Assembly (NCBI GenBank): GCA_951812755.1 | Contig: OX638329.1 | Location: 667,339 to 731,338 of the forward strand | From: an uncultured Latescibacterota bacterium | Lineage (GTDB): Bacteria > Latescibacterota > UBA2968 | DNA: 64,000 nucleotides | Reading direction: 5' to 3' | In this document: in pieces, positions 9,201 through 17,555 of the stretch | Layout of the letters: every line of letters begins with the position of its first letter | How positions within the stretch are numbered: the first letter of the stretch is position 1 | Made by a program: the position numbers and the translations under genes | Notes under the pieces: generated by a model | Database searches by the model: none | What the model saw: only the letters and a program-made list of their open reading frames with translations | Told to the model about the DNA's origin: nothing

Positions 9201-10228
9201 GTGCTTGGATGGTTCGCCGCACCCGTCACATACAGATAAAAGGTCTCGTCATCGAAATCTGCATCTTCATTCGTGTCGATACGAACCGTAAAACTGCTGC
9301 GTCCGGAACTGACCCTAATAGACTCTTCAGCCGCACCATCATAATCTCCCCGCTCTGCTGTCGCACCACCACCATAGAAGGTCGAATAATAATAGGTCTC
9401 TGTCTGAGACGTACTCGCGCTCAATCTCACAGTAAAGCTCAGCGCATCGCCTTCAGTAGCAGAAGCATCACCCACAGAAGAAATGGATGGCTTGGTCACA
9501 GGTTCATCGTCATCACGAATCGTGCCAGTGCCTCGATTGTTTGATGACCCCGGTGTGGTGCTTGGATGGTTCGCCGCACCTGTCACATACAGATAAAACG
9601 TCTCGTCATCGAAATCCGCATCCTCATTCGTGCTGATACGAACCGTAAAACTGCTGCGTCCGGAACTGACTCTAATAGACTCTTCAGCCGCACCATCATA
9701 ATCTCCCCGCTCTGCTGTTGCACCCCCACCATAGAAGGTCGAATAATAGTACGTCTCTGTCTGAGACGTACTCGCGGACAATCTCACAGTGAAACGTAGC
9801 GTGTTACCTTCTGTAGCAGAAGCATTGCCAACCGAAGAAATAGAGGGCTTGACCGCGGATGCATCTCGGGCAAGCCATACGGGAGATCCATCGCTATCCG
9901 CTTCCGCACTCCAACCCGTACGTTTAGAAGAGGAATCCCAGTTCACCCTCCACCAGGTATAGACGTTGCCCCTTGGCCCACTCACGATAGTACCCTTATC
10001 CCCATCATAGACTTTACCTATTTCGGCATAGCCAGTACCCGCTCCACTTCTTATACGAAGCCCATCATTTTCTGTATTTTGTACAACGACGCGATCCCCG
10101 ACACGTAATGCCAATGCGTCCTGAGGTACAAGTAAAAACAACAGGATGAGAAAACTGAAGAGACTACTACCACCTATTGGGAATTTGTGGCGCGGAACAA
10201 GTGATGTGTCGTCTAATGTATTGCTCAT
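6284..10228 (-). CDS. Large secreted SH3/Calx-beta/RTX/Ig-like protein with dockerin-like tail
   Basis: The start is placed at the ATG at 10228 because AAGGAAGAT precedes it (1314 residues). In order I see a signal peptide (about 20-40), a bacterial SH3-like domain (41-115) and three Calx-beta domains (about 128-475), the first two nearly identical. A middle region (490-850) follows with two glycine/alanine-rich hydrophobic helices. Next come RTX-like GGSGND repeats (about 850-915), Ig/cadherin-like domains (960-1250), and EF-hand loops DFNGDGRVDINDYL and DLDGNGTIGVMDFL. The set is typical of calcium-dependent adhesins or matrix proteins; no enzyme domain was recognised. The hydrophobic middle is unusual for a freely secreted protein and could be membrane-inserting. 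A fragment of the 5' end is duplicated at 13539-13694. Confidence 0.8.
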   Translation of the reverse strand: MSNTLDDTSLVPRHKFPIGGSSLFSFLILLFLLVPQDALALRVGDRVVVQNTENDGLRIRSGAGTGYAEIGKVYDGDKGTIVSGPRGNVYTWWRVNWDSSSKRTGWSAEADSDGSPVWLARDASAVKPSISSVGNASATEGNTLRFTVRLSASTSQTETYYYSTFYGGGATAERGDYDGAAEESIRVSSGRSSFTVRISTNEDADFDDETFYLYVTGAANHPSTTPGSSNNRGTGTIRDDDEPVTKPSISSVGDASATEGDALSFTVRLSASTSQTETYYYSTFYGGGATAERGDYDGAAEESIRVSSGRSSFTVRIDTNEDADFDDETFYLYVTGAANHPSTTPGSSNNRGTGTIRDDDSATPTSRISIGDAEATEGNAITFTVTLTPAPTSSLTYWYATYQGSARGGGQDYQGKFATALPFNSGETSKTIQISTIEDTAVESDEQFYIYITDASSKHPVSGTPTDYLATATGTIRDNDSSTTPGTPTPPDPSAPSGTHKYTFSLDNKTYTVVSENCYSDSDSRNAIERYASSLRIYNNRNELVRPTNNILFQLTAAHASACLIDGIRFSNIDEAIELAQERNNKLRDEIKKGEKTSQITAGIAVVVTVIVAASAIAVTGGIAAPVIIGLLGLTGTGIGLFVVAENKEDLAIVVADLFLTSKRGLEQAKEYSKAIENYDLTGTINVNDLNIKMDALDMIIDNITFAQQWLSDGRDLSIALYPTLEGSTWDKRSDTIFIYERTVVNSSINLSSLVFKKIAGINTIISGIEDLAEAKNIKNVASKLDEHLKDALNQNIADDKSPFKTLEKYRSNIYRYALTGTRNANIMRNFAPGAKLSGGSGNDWLYSDHVVTVMSGDGGNDHLFGGSKDDILIGGSGNDELRGGGGQDIAGFSGNRANYDIRWDNTREWLTVSSSADGSDRVYRDIESLYFRDGTLATSDIEAPSRNLAPILAGNIENQTAFAGERFEYYIPANIFVDPDGDTLTWRVSGLPGWLSFNSNTRLLSGTPTANDLGRKWITVSVTGSADSVTFTLLIHKRNLPPVVEVSNASYTVDEDDGWTSLSGLSVTDADNDELIVVMGVKYGQLRATGTIVKNMDVSSDDLLSDAVGFHRSSPSSINSALETLEYRPANDWESGRDVLILLVGDSKVETPVISVVPIDSETKPVFSGTVSDQTYTAGTLISTLTLPAATGGQAPLTYSLTPTVPGLTFTASTRTLSGTPTTASTHAMIYKVTDARSNTDTETFTITVEGTGDAADFNGDGRVDINDYLLFFAHYGLSQGDEGYDARYDLDGNGTIGVMDFLIFSNSYGQTS
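9130..9843 (-). repeat. 357-bp tandem repeat coding for two near-identical Calx-beta domains
   Basis: Two adjacent units of about 119 codons share long identical stretches, for example the part coding for GGGATAERGDYDGAAEES. The third Calx-beta domain is clearly diverged. This points to recent domain duplication. Confidence 0.75.
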
Positions 10229-10248
10229 TTTATCTTCCTTCTGCTCAT

Positions 10249-10287
10249 AAAAACGCCCTGACACTGAAAAAATGCCGGGGCGTTTTT
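10249..10287 (-). terminator. Rho-independent terminator after the first cohesin/WD40 gene
   Basis: AAAAACGCC (10249-10257) pairs with GGCGTTTTT (10279-10287), so T-runs exit on both strands. It lies just past the stop at 10321 and just before the next start at 10228. An almost identical copy follows at 13717-13753. Confidence 0.75.
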
Positions 10288-10320
10288 GTACCCGGGTAAA
10301 TGCAATTCCCGAGTAGTGAT

Positions 10321-12894
10321 CTAATCTTCTTGAATGTCAGGTCGTGGAATCACTCGATAAACCTTGTTTCCATCCGAAATTAAATGTCCGTAGGGATGCC
10401 AGGCTACCTCATAGACTTCACGACTTACTTCGATGCTTTTCTCACGGACAATCTCTGAATCAAAACGGATTGTTTCCTGTCCCATTCGGTAGATGGTTAT
10501 TTTTTTATTTTCATGACCGACAGCAAGGTAAGCTCCGTCGGGACTATAGGTGACAGCACCAATCCAACCGCCATCATGTGGCAATTCTTGAAGCTTTTGT
10601 CCACTGCTGACCTCACAAATGGACACATTGCCTGCATTATCTCCTGTTATGAGGTACTGCCCATCTGGACTGAAGGCAACTTCCCAGACATCATCACTAT
10701 GTCCTATCTGGTGAATTATCGTACCATTGCTTGCATCCCAAATAATCGCGTCATTTAGAGTATCTCCAGTCGCAAGGTACTGTCCATTTGGACTATAGGC
10801 AACGGCATCAAAGGAAGCATAAGTCGTCACAAAACTGTAATTAGCAGAAGATACCCGTTTTTTGCCCCAAAGATCCGCACCGCCATTTACTTCTATGATG
10901 GTAACGCCTTGCGTACTTCCAGTGGCGAGAAACTTTCCATCTGGACTGAAAGCAACAGCCAGATAGTCAGCGTAATCTGTATAGAAAGGACTAAAATTTG
11001 GCACGACTTGGTACTTGCTCCAAAGAAGTTCGTTATTGCTAAGCTGCCATAAACTTACATACTTAGCATCTCCTGTTGCAAGGTACTGTCCATCTGGACT
11101 GAAGGTGATCCCGTAAACTGTACCACTATGTGTTGTCTGACGAAGCTCTCTACCAGTGCTCACTTCCCTAATAGATATGTTCCCATTATTACTTCCTGTT
11201 GCGATATACTTTCCATCCGGACTGAAAGCAACGGCCTGATTGTTATCACCAAGATCGTAAACCTCATTGAACTCCCACCAAAATCCCTGAGGCCAAATTG
11301 GAGTATATCTCAATTCTACCCAGACCAATGCCTGGCGATACCCTGGGTCAATGGCAAGATAGCCTTTGGCGATAACTTTATCCCAATTATCGTGAAGATT
11401 ACGCGTATCATCCCGGTTCAGCGTTAGTCTTCCATCGTAACGACGACTTGATCCGTTGAAGGTTATCTCAAACGCAATAGGAAAATATCCCTCGTTGGCG
11501 TTATAGGTCTCCAGAGTCACAGTGATGTCATCCGTCGGGAAAGTTTTGCGATACAATTGCACGATTTGAGCTTGCGTCTCTTCAAGACGGTAACGCGCCA
11601 CCAACTCTTGACGAGACTGTATAAGGATGGAATCCAGTTGACTCTGACGAGCCGCATATTCGGCATCGGTCTCAAACTGATCCTTTGGGGTATTATGTGG
11701 ATGATTCTGTCTCTGTTGAGTGATTTCTTGCTCAATGCGGTTTCGATTCTGTTCAAGTTTTGTTTCAAGGTTCTTAATTTGAGCAACGGTTTGGTCAAAC
11801 GTATTCCCCCCTTCAACAGTCACGCCTACTCCCGAGGAACAGTTATTTTGAGTATCGCTCTCCCCACTGACGCTTTCTACACAAGCACCGTAGTAATAGG
11901 CACCAGACGTATTTGATGCTTGCAAACTGATGGACTCAGAACTCGTGCCAGAAGCCGAAAGACTCTCCACCGCGTCCGTACCGACTGATGTATCGCTGGT
12001 GGTAATTGTCGAATTGGTTGAGCTATAATAGCGCAATGTCGTAGCGGCAGACTGACCATTGCCCTGGTTGCGGACCGTTGCCCGCAAGGTGAAAGATTGT
12101 CCTGGACTCAAGATCTCATCGCTTACCGAAGGCGGTTCAACAATCAAGTCCGGACTGCCACCACCGCCACCACCACCGCCACCACCACCGCCAGTGGTCG
12201 GCACCTCTTTGCCGAAGTCATTGATAAAGATCAGAAAATCGGGAATCCCAATCACACCATTGCTGTCCAGATCATACTTCGCTTGATATGTCCCATCGCC
12301 CTGGCTTGACCCGAACTGATTTACAAATAACAAAAAGTCGGGAATACCAACCACACCATCCCCATCAAAATCCGGAGAAGGTGCCACAGAACCAGGTTGT
12401 AATTCGACGCGAGCAGTCAGCGTCACGGTCTCTAATTGCCCACTCCGGCCAAGTACACCACGCACCAACCGAATCGATGTGCCCGAAAACGCAGCCGTCG
12501 TGCGAAAGCGAACCGTGCCCACCCAACCACTGTTGACCGTGGCTTGACCACCAAGAGCACCCATGCCAATTTCGACATAGGTCGGATTCGTGCCCTGCTC
12601 TGGCAAGACCTGGGCACCTGGCAACACATCTCCTGCATCAAAACCCTCGTACACCACTTGACTCTCATCATATTCAAAGCGTGCAGAAAGACTCCTCGCA
12701 TTCTGAATATTTGTGCCAAAAATCTGAATGGAAACAACTTGATCTGGGGACGTATTCAAAGTCGTGGCCGCTTGATTGCCTGATGTGCCATTGGTATCCA
12801 GCGACAGGGAAAAGTTGTTCTGTGAAGACAGCGACAGCGGGTAAATCAAAAGCGCGATGGCTATGACGGCAAAAGTAGTGATCTGCTTACGCAT
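10321..12894 (-). CDS. Secreted cohesin-like / dockerin-like / CARDB / WD40 protein, paralogue 1
   Basis: The start is taken at MRKQ (12894), preceded by AAAGGAAGAG; length 857 residues. Order of parts: signal peptide (1-25), cohesin-like domain (about 27-165, with FEYDESQVVYEGFDAGDVLP and GTVRFRTTAAFSG), and a dockerin-like pair (DFDGDGVVGIPDFL and DLDSNGVIGIPDFL, about 172-232). Then come a 12-glycine linker, a CARDB-like domain (about 250-360), a coiled coil (365-450), and seven WD40-like blades (about 560-850) ending in a closing strand. A cohesin plus a dockerin on one chain suggests self- or cross-assembly at the cell surface (inference). It is transcribed from sigma-54 promoter copy C through a leader of about 300 nt. 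Confidence 0.8.
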   Translation of the reverse strand: MRKQITTFAVIAIALLIYPLSLSSQNNFSLSLDTNGTSGNQAATTLNTSPDQVVSIQIFGTNIQNARSLSARFEYDESQVVYEGFDAGDVLPGAQVLPEQGTNPTYVEIGMGALGGQATVNSGWVGTVRFRTTAAFSGTSIRLVRGVLGRSGQLETVTLTARVELQPGSVAPSPDFDGDGVVGIPDFLLFVNQFGSSQGDGTYQAKYDLDSNGVIGIPDFLIFINDFGKEVPTTGGGGGGGGGGGGSPDLIVEPPSVSDEILSPGQSFTLRATVRNQGNGQSAATTLRYYSSTNSTITTSDTSVGTDAVESLSASGTSSESISLQASNTSGAYYYGACVESVSGESDTQNNCSSGVGVTVEGGNTFDQTVAQIKNLETKLEQNRNRIEQEITQQRQNHPHNTPKDQFETDAEYAARQSQLDSILIQSRQELVARYRLEETQAQIVQLYRKTFPTDDITVTLETYNANEGYFPIAFEITFNGSSRRYDGRLTLNRDDTRNLHDNWDKVIAKGYLAIDPGYRQALVWVELRYTPIWPQGFWWEFNEVYDLGDNNQAVAFSPDGKYIATGSNNGNISIREVSTGRELRQTTHSGTVYGITFSPDGQYLATGDAKYVSLWQLSNNELLWSKYQVVPNFSPFYTDYADYLAVAFSPDGKFLATGSTQGVTIIEVNGGADLWGKKRVSSANYSFVTTYASFDAVAYSPNGQYLATGDTLNDAIIWDASNGTIIHQIGHSDDVWEVAFSPDGQYLITGDNAGNVSICEVSSGQKLQELPHDGGWIGAVTYSPDGAYLAVGHENKKITIYRMGQETIRFDSEIVREKSIEVSREVYEVAWHPYGHLISDGNKVYRVIPRPDIQED
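12157..12192 (-). repeat. CCACCR microsatellite coding for 12 glycines
   Basis: This 36-bp GCCACCACC-type tract encodes the linker between the dockerin-like and CARDB parts. The paralogue has 14 codons at 15575-15616, so the length varies by slippage. Confidence 0.8.
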
Positions 12895-12928
12895 AAGCTC
12901 TTCCTTTCTATTGTACCCAATAGGAAAA

Positions 12929-13429
12929 TGCAACTTGATTTTGTAATTGAGGAATTTTAGATTGTGAACAGAGCGGGTTGCGGTTTACAGGACCGTTCCC
13001 TCTCTGTATGTTGCGGCAGAAGGCCACAGGCGTCCAAACCGAGCGGCCTTCTGCCATTCCCGCAGGCGCAATACATGCCTGCGGTCTGTTTTATTTTTGC
13101 CATCTGCGCAATTGTTCTCCACGCTGCCTTTCTATGCGGCCATTTGCAGCAGTTAAAAAGGTCTTGTACTTCATACCGTTCATCGCCCTAACGGGACTTA
13201 GACTTAATTTTATAAATGCAAAAAGCGTGCCAATGTGAACGTTTTTCCAGAAATTTTATTTGTTAAGGGGCGTAAAGGGTTGTTTTATATAAAGAAAAAA
13301 AACCAATCTGGCTATATCATCTCTTCGCAGAATAGTCGGATTGACTTTTTTCAAGACCTTATATGGTCTTAAAAGACGTACTATGGTCTCAGTGGTCCCG
13401 AGACCATAGTACATTCTTCATTATCATTT
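12929..13429 (-). repeat. 500-bp regulatory repeat (leader, sigma-54 promoter, palindromes), copy 1
   Basis: It is almost identical to 18614-19111. In transcription order it holds the palindrome cluster, the sigma-54 promoter and a long untranslated leader. The leader can fold two strong hairpins: GGCAGAAGGCC/GGCCTTCTGCC near 13015-13056, and CCGCAGGC/GCCTGCGG near 13060-13085. Conservation of non-coding sequence over this length suggests recent duplication, function, or both. Confidence 0.8.
13217..13232 (-). promoter_or_regulatory. Sigma-54 promoter of cohesin/WD40 paralogue 1 (copy C)
   Basis: The minus strand reads TGGCACGCTTTTTGCA, a perfect GG-N10-GC sigma-54 element. The predicted start near 13205 gives a leader of about 310 nt before the ATG at 12894. 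Confidence 0.8.
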
Positions 13430-13454
13430 TTCGTTTGCAAGTGTAAGATACAAT
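13326..13454 (-). promoter_or_regulatory. Palindromic enhancer-like cluster, copy C
   Basis: The parts match copy B: CGCAGAATAGTCGG box, AAGACCTTATATGGTCTT (13353-13370), GTACTATGGTCTC/GAGACCATAGTAC (13378-13390 and 13400-13412), and a GTGTAAGATACAAT box (13441-13454). The palindromes sit about 145-190 bp upstream of the predicted transcript start. Confidence 0.65.
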
Positions 13455-13455
13455 G

Positions 13456-13533
13456 TATGAATTAGTTTTTTCCCATATCATATAGCAGACATTTTGGTCT
13501 GGATATTGCTCCTTAATCATTTTTCAAAATTCC
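13456..13533 (-). pseudogene. 3' scrap of the helix-turn-helix gene
   Basis: About 78 bp match the end of the HTH gene (146-230), including the stop codon and the ACYMIWEKN region with changes. It breaks off abruptly at the join to another gene fragment at 13539. Confidence 0.65.
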
Positions 13534-13538
13534 CATCC

Positions 13539-13694
13539 TGTATTTTGTACGGCGACGCGATCCCCGACACGTAATGCCAATGCGTCCTGGGATACAAGCA
13601 AAAACAATACGATGAGAAAACGGAAGAGACCTCCACCGCCTATTGAGAATTTGTGGTGCGGAACAAGTGATGTGTCGTCAGGTGTAGTGCTCAT
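13539..13694 (-). pseudogene. Duplicated 5' fragment (start, signal peptide, first SH3 strand) of the Calx-beta/RTX gene
   Basis: The fragment encodes about 52 residues, from MSTTPDDTSLVPHHKF through the hydrophobic signal segment to VGDRVAVQNT, matching the start of the gene at 10228. It then runs into the HTH scrap. It also carries a copy of the upstream terminator. It is too short to be functional but keeps a start codon and signal peptide. Confidence 0.7.
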
Positions 13695-13716
13695 TTTATC
13701 TCATTTTTGCTTATAT

Positions 13717-13753
13717 AAACGCCCTGACACTGAAAAAATGCCGGGGCGTTTTT
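13717..13753 (-). terminator. Rho-independent terminator after cohesin/WD40 paralogue 2
   Basis: AAACGCC (13717-13723) pairs with GGCGTTT (13745-13751). It is a near copy of the terminator at 10249-10287 and lies 34 bp past the stop at 13787. Confidence 0.7.
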
Positions 13754-13786
13754 GTATCCGGGTAAATTCAATTACCAAATAGTGAC

Positions 13787-16318
13787 CTAATCTCCTTGAA
13801 AATCAGGTTGCAGAAGTGTTCTGTAAACCTTGTTGCCATCCGATATTAAATTCCCATAGGGGCTCCACGCTAAATCTTCGATGAAATTGCTTGCTCGGAT
13901 TGTTCTATCTTTTATAATCTTTGTTGTGGAGGTAATATTTGCTGGTATTTGGTAGAAGGTTATGGTATAAGTAGTAGCATACCCAACAGCGAGATGGTTT
14001 CCATCCGGGCTGAAGGCTATTACGGAAACACCTGCATCCATATCCTGAATCTGTTGAACCTTTTTGCCACTGTGCATTTCCCAAATAGACACATTTTTAT
14101 GTCCGTCGGCTGCGAGATACCTCCCATCCGGGCTGAAGGCAACTGATAAGACTGTACCTCCAATGTCCACCTGCCAAACCACGGTGCCACTGCTCACCTC
14201 CCAAAGAGTCACTCTACCATCACGATCTCCTCCTGCGAGATAGTTTCCATCCGGGCTGAAGGCAATTGAATAAATATTACCCGCATCTATCCGTCGAATC
14301 TGTTGACCACCGCTCGCCCCAAAAATATATACAGCATTGCCTCCATTGACTCCATCGACTGCGAGATACTTCCCATCCGGGCTGAAGGCGATACCTCGGA
14401 CATTGCCCCCAATTTCTAAATACCGAACCCACTTGCCATTGCCTACATTCATGATATACGCTTTGCCATCATCATATCCTGCTGCGAAATATTTACCATT
14501 CGGGCTGAAGGCAAGCTCATGCCTATCATCATAATAATAAAAATATCCAGAAGGTGATAAATCCCAAACTACCTGCCTGTTACTCACCCTCCAAGCGGTC
14601 ATTTCTATATCAGCATTTCTTGCTACGACGTATTTACCATCTGGACTGAAAGCAACTACATCATTGCTACCACCAAGAGAGTATATCTCATCAGTAACAA
14701 ACTCAATTGTAAATTCCTGCTGCCCAATTGGGTTCTTTAACTTCACCAGTGCCAATGCCTGGCGATATCCCGGATCTATTGAGAGATAACCTGTCTTAGT
14801 AACCCTATCCCAATTGTTAAAAAGACTACGGGCATCATCTCTATTGATCTCCAGCCTTCTGTTATAACTCTGGCTTTCTCCGTTGAGGGTTATCTCAAAA
14901 GTAATAGGGAAGTATTCCTCATTGGCATTGTATGTATCCAGTGTCACTGTAATGTCGTTCGTTCGAAAAACTCTGCGATACAATTGTCCGATTTGGGCTT
15001 GCTTGTCCTTAAATTTGTAGCGTTCTCGAAGCTCTCGACGAGCCTTTGCCTCTATAGAATCCAATTGGTTTAAGCGAAACGCATATTGTTCATCGGATTC
15101 AAACTGGTCTTTGGGGCCGCTAAGTCGGTGATTTTCTCGCTTGTCCGCGATCTCTTGCTCAATCTGTTCAAGTTCAGCTTTAAGGTTCTTAATTTGTGCA
15201 ACAGTTGCGTCAAACGTATTGCTACTTGCAACAGTAACGCGGACTCCTGTGGAACAGTTGTTTTCTGTATCGCTCTCTCCACTCACGCTTTCTACACAAG
15301 CACCGTAGTAGTAGGCACCAGCAGGCGTATTTGGTGCTTGCAAACTGATGGACTCAGAACTCGTGCCAGAAGCCGAAAGACTCTCCACCGCGTCCGTACC
15401 GACTGGTGTATCGCTGGTGGTAATTGTCGAATTGGTTGAGCTATAATAGCGCAATGTCGTAGCGGCAGACTGACCATTGCCCTGGTTACGGACCGTTGCC
15501 CGCAAGGTGAAAGATTGTCCTGGACTCAAGATCTCATCGCTTACCGAAGGCGGTTCAACAATCAAGTCCGGACTGCCACCACCACCACCGCCACCACCAC
15601 CGCCACCACCACCGCCAGTGGTCGGCACCTCTTTGCCGAAGTTATCGATAAAGATCAGAAAATCGGGAATCCCAATCACACCATTGCTGTCCAGATCATA
15701 CTTCGCTTGATATGTCCCATCGCCCTGGCTTGACCCGAACTGATTTACAAATAACAAAAAGTCGGGAATACCAACCACACCATCCCCGTCAAAGTCAGGA
15801 GAAGGTGCCACAGAACCAGGTTGTAATTCGACGCGAGCAGTCAGCGTCACGGTCTCTAATTGCCCACCCCGGCCAAGTACACCACGCACCAACCGAATCG
15901 ATGTGCCCGAAAACGCAGCCGTCGTGCGAAAGCGAACCGTGCCCACCCAACCACTGTTGACCGTAGCCTGACCACCAAGAGCACCCATGCCAATTTCGAC
16001 ATAGGTTGGATTCGTACCTTGCTCTGGCAAGATCTGGGCACTTGGCAACACATCTCCCGCATCAAAACCCTCGTACACAACCTGGCTCTCATCATATTCA
16101 AAGCGCGCAGAAAGACTCCTCGCATTCTGAATATTTGTGCCAAAAACCTGAACAGAAACAACTTGATCTGGAGACGTATTCAAAGTCGTAACCGCTTGAT
16201 CGCCTGCTGCGCCATTCGCATCCAGAGATAGGGAAAAGTTATTCTGTGAAGACAGCGACAGCGGGTAAATCAAAAGCGCGAGGGCTGTGATGGCAAAATT
16301 TGTCACCTGTTTACGCAT
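13787..16318 (-). CDS. Secreted cohesin-like / dockerin-like / CARDB / WD40 protein, paralogue 2
   Basis: This 843-residue protein has the same order as the gene at 10321: signal peptide (1-25), cohesin-like domain (27-165), dockerin-like pair, a 14-glycine linker, CARDB-like domain, coiled coil (about 360-435) and seven WD40-like blades (about 545-840). The first 360 residues are almost identical to paralogue 1, while the coiled coil and propeller are strongly diverged. That fits gene conversion at the front and selection for new binding surfaces at the back. AAGGAAGAA precedes the ATG. The upstream region keeps only 85 bp of the shared leader, so it may be read through from the genes at 17363 and 18254. 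Confidence 0.8.
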   Translation of the reverse strand: MRKQVTNFAITALALLIYPLSLSSQNNFSLSLDANGAAGDQAVTTLNTSPDQVVSVQVFGTNIQNARSLSARFEYDESQVVYEGFDAGDVLPSAQILPEQGTNPTYVEIGMGALGGQATVNSGWVGTVRFRTTAAFSGTSIRLVRGVLGRGGQLETVTLTARVELQPGSVAPSPDFDGDGVVGIPDFLLFVNQFGSSQGDGTYQAKYDLDSNGVIGIPDFLIFIDNFGKEVPTTGGGGGGGGGGGGGGSPDLIVEPPSVSDEILSPGQSFTLRATVRNQGNGQSAATTLRYYSSTNSTITTSDTPVGTDAVESLSASGTSSESISLQAPNTPAGAYYYGACVESVSGESDTENNCSTGVRVTVASSNTFDATVAQIKNLKAELEQIEQEIADKRENHRLSGPKDQFESDEQYAFRLNQLDSIEAKARRELRERYKFKDKQAQIGQLYRRVFRTNDITVTLDTYNANEEYFPITFEITLNGESQSYNRRLEINRDDARSLFNNWDRVTKTGYLSIDPGYRQALALVKLKNPIGQQEFTIEFVTDEIYSLGGSNDVVAFSPDGKYVVARNADIEMTAWRVSNRQVVWDLSPSGYFYYYDDRHELAFSPNGKYFAAGYDDGKAYIMNVGNGKWVRYLEIGGNVRGIAFSPDGKYLAVDGVNGGNAVYIFGASGGQQIRRIDAGNIYSIAFSPDGNYLAGGDRDGRVTLWEVSSGTVVWQVDIGGTVLSVAFSPDGRYLAADGHKNVSIWEMHSGKKVQQIQDMDAGVSVIAFSPDGNHLAVGYATTYTITFYQIPANITSTTKIIKDRTIRASNFIEDLAWSPYGNLISDGNKVYRTLLQPDFQGD
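15575..15616 (-). repeat. CCACCR microsatellite coding for 14 glycines
   Basis: The 42-bp tract is homologous to the 36-bp tract at 12157-12192 and encodes the same linker, two codons longer. Confidence 0.8.
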
Positions 16319-16356
16319 GCGTTCTTCCTTTCTCGTGTATAAGCCAAACGGAAAAA

Positions 16357-16441
16357 TGCAACTTGATTTTGTGATTGAGGAATTTTAGATTGTGAACAGA
16401 GCGGGTTGCGGTTTACAGGACCGTTCCCTCTCTGTATGTTG
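16357..16441 (-). repeat. Partial copy of the shared untranslated leader
   Basis: The 85 bp match the gene-proximal part of the leaders at 12929-13015 and 18614-18700. The copy stops exactly where a fragment of the SUMF1-fold gene begins, showing a recombination joint. The sigma-54 promoter expected upstream is missing. Confidence 0.75.
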
Positions 16442-16573
16442 CTGCTTGGGCAAAACGACCACATCCTGTGGTGGCATCTGCGCCCACGCAATTCCCACTG
16501 GGCTGATAGTGTTAGGCAACATCCCCATCAACAGGACACCGCCCCAGATAAAAGCGCGAAATTTCCACGCCAT
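16438..16573 (-). pseudogene. Duplicated 5' fragment (start and signal peptide) of the SUMF1-fold gene
   Basis: The sequence is essentially identical to 6021-6156 and encodes MAWKFRAFIWGG through VVLPKQQ (45 residues) with the same GGAGGG ribosome site. It then fuses to the leader repeat and stops. The near-perfect identity indicates a recent copy. Confidence 0.8.
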
Positions 16574-16598
16574 GACTTACCCTCCAAATCTTTGCCGT

Positions 16599-17363
16599 CT
16601 ATCTGGTTGTTTGTCCAAAGTTTTCGACGAAAATCAAAAAATCTGCGATATTAACATGTCCGTCTAAATTAAGGTCTCCCAGCTTTGCTTTCTCTAATAA
16701 TTTTCGTGTCTCTTCTAATTCTTTTAACAATAGTATTTGAATTTCGGTTGCATTCTCAGGGTCAAGAGTTGGCAATGGTTGCTTATTAAGCGTTAGAACA
16801 TCTGCTTTGCGAACTGTGTCAACTTGTGCCCCGTTTATACCTTCCGTGTGAAATACCGCATATTCTATCCCAATAGTAAATTCAATATCATTCACTATCT
16901 GTCTCGGCCTAAAGGAAAAACAAAAAACATAATTGTGTCGTTCTAAATTTTGTCGGAATGGTTCGTAAAGCCTTGAATATCGGCCTTTTATATGTGATTT
17001 TCCAAATATATTAGACCTATTATTTGCATAAGAAGTATTCCGCATACTCAGCAAACCTATATGAAAATCAAACATAATTTCTATTTCTTTAATTGATAAA
17101 TTTTTCTGCGACAAATTATCAGCAAAGATTTCAACGTATACCGCTGCAGAGTCGCCATATATTCGATGACCGCTACTTGATCTGTTTTTTGCTTCAGCTT
17201 TTGTAATTCCCTCATCTATTTGGTTACATCCCGCAGAACCCACTCTCCCCGTTTTCACGTCCATTGAAATAAAGACATCTTCAAAGGAATCGCCACTTGC
17301 GAGTGTATGCGAAAACAATATAGACGACACAATTAAAACTGCATAACTGAGATTCCATTTCAC
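16599..17363 (-). CDS. Exported protein of unknown function with single EF-hand (half-dockerin) tail
   Basis: The 254-residue protein has a signal peptide (1-22, ending TLASG) and no recognised fold in the body (23-205), which is rich in polar and beta-forming segments. A short predicted coiled coil follows (about 207-228), then one calcium loop, DLNLDGHVNIADFLIFVENFG (split as DLNLDGHVN and IADFLIF). Its neighbours have two such loops. AGGAGG lies 12 nt before the ATG. It probably shares a transcript with the genes on either side. No function can be assigned from sequence. Confidence 0.65.
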   Translation of the reverse strand: MKWNLSYAVLIVSSILFSHTLASGDSFEDVFISMDVKTGRVGSAGCNQIDEGITKAEAKNRSSSGHRIYGDSAAVYVEIFADNLSQKNLSIKEIEIMFDFHIGLLSMRNTSYANNRSNIFGKSHIKGRYSRLYEPFRQNLERHNYVFCFSFRPRQIVNDIEFTIGIEYAVFHTEGINGAQVDTVRKADVLTLNKQPLPTLDPENATEIQILLLKELEETRKLLEKAKLGDLNLDGHVNIADFLIFVENFGQTTR

Positions 17364-17555
17364 GTTATCATCCTCCTGGAGTTACTCCGCTTGAGTGGAT
17401 AGTGCAGAAGTGGACTTGACCCGTTTCGGTGAGTACCTTTGGAGTTAACCCGCTTGCGTAGATAGTGTAGAAGGTTCTACAGAAACGTCTTATGCCAACT
17501 GTTATGCACCAAAACGGGTCAAATTCAATATTGGGAGAACCTGTCGATCAATAGA

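Noticed and set aside
12059..12286. Plus-strand frame with a run of 12 prolines
   Set aside because: It is the antisense reading of the glycine linker and dockerin-like part of the secreted protein.
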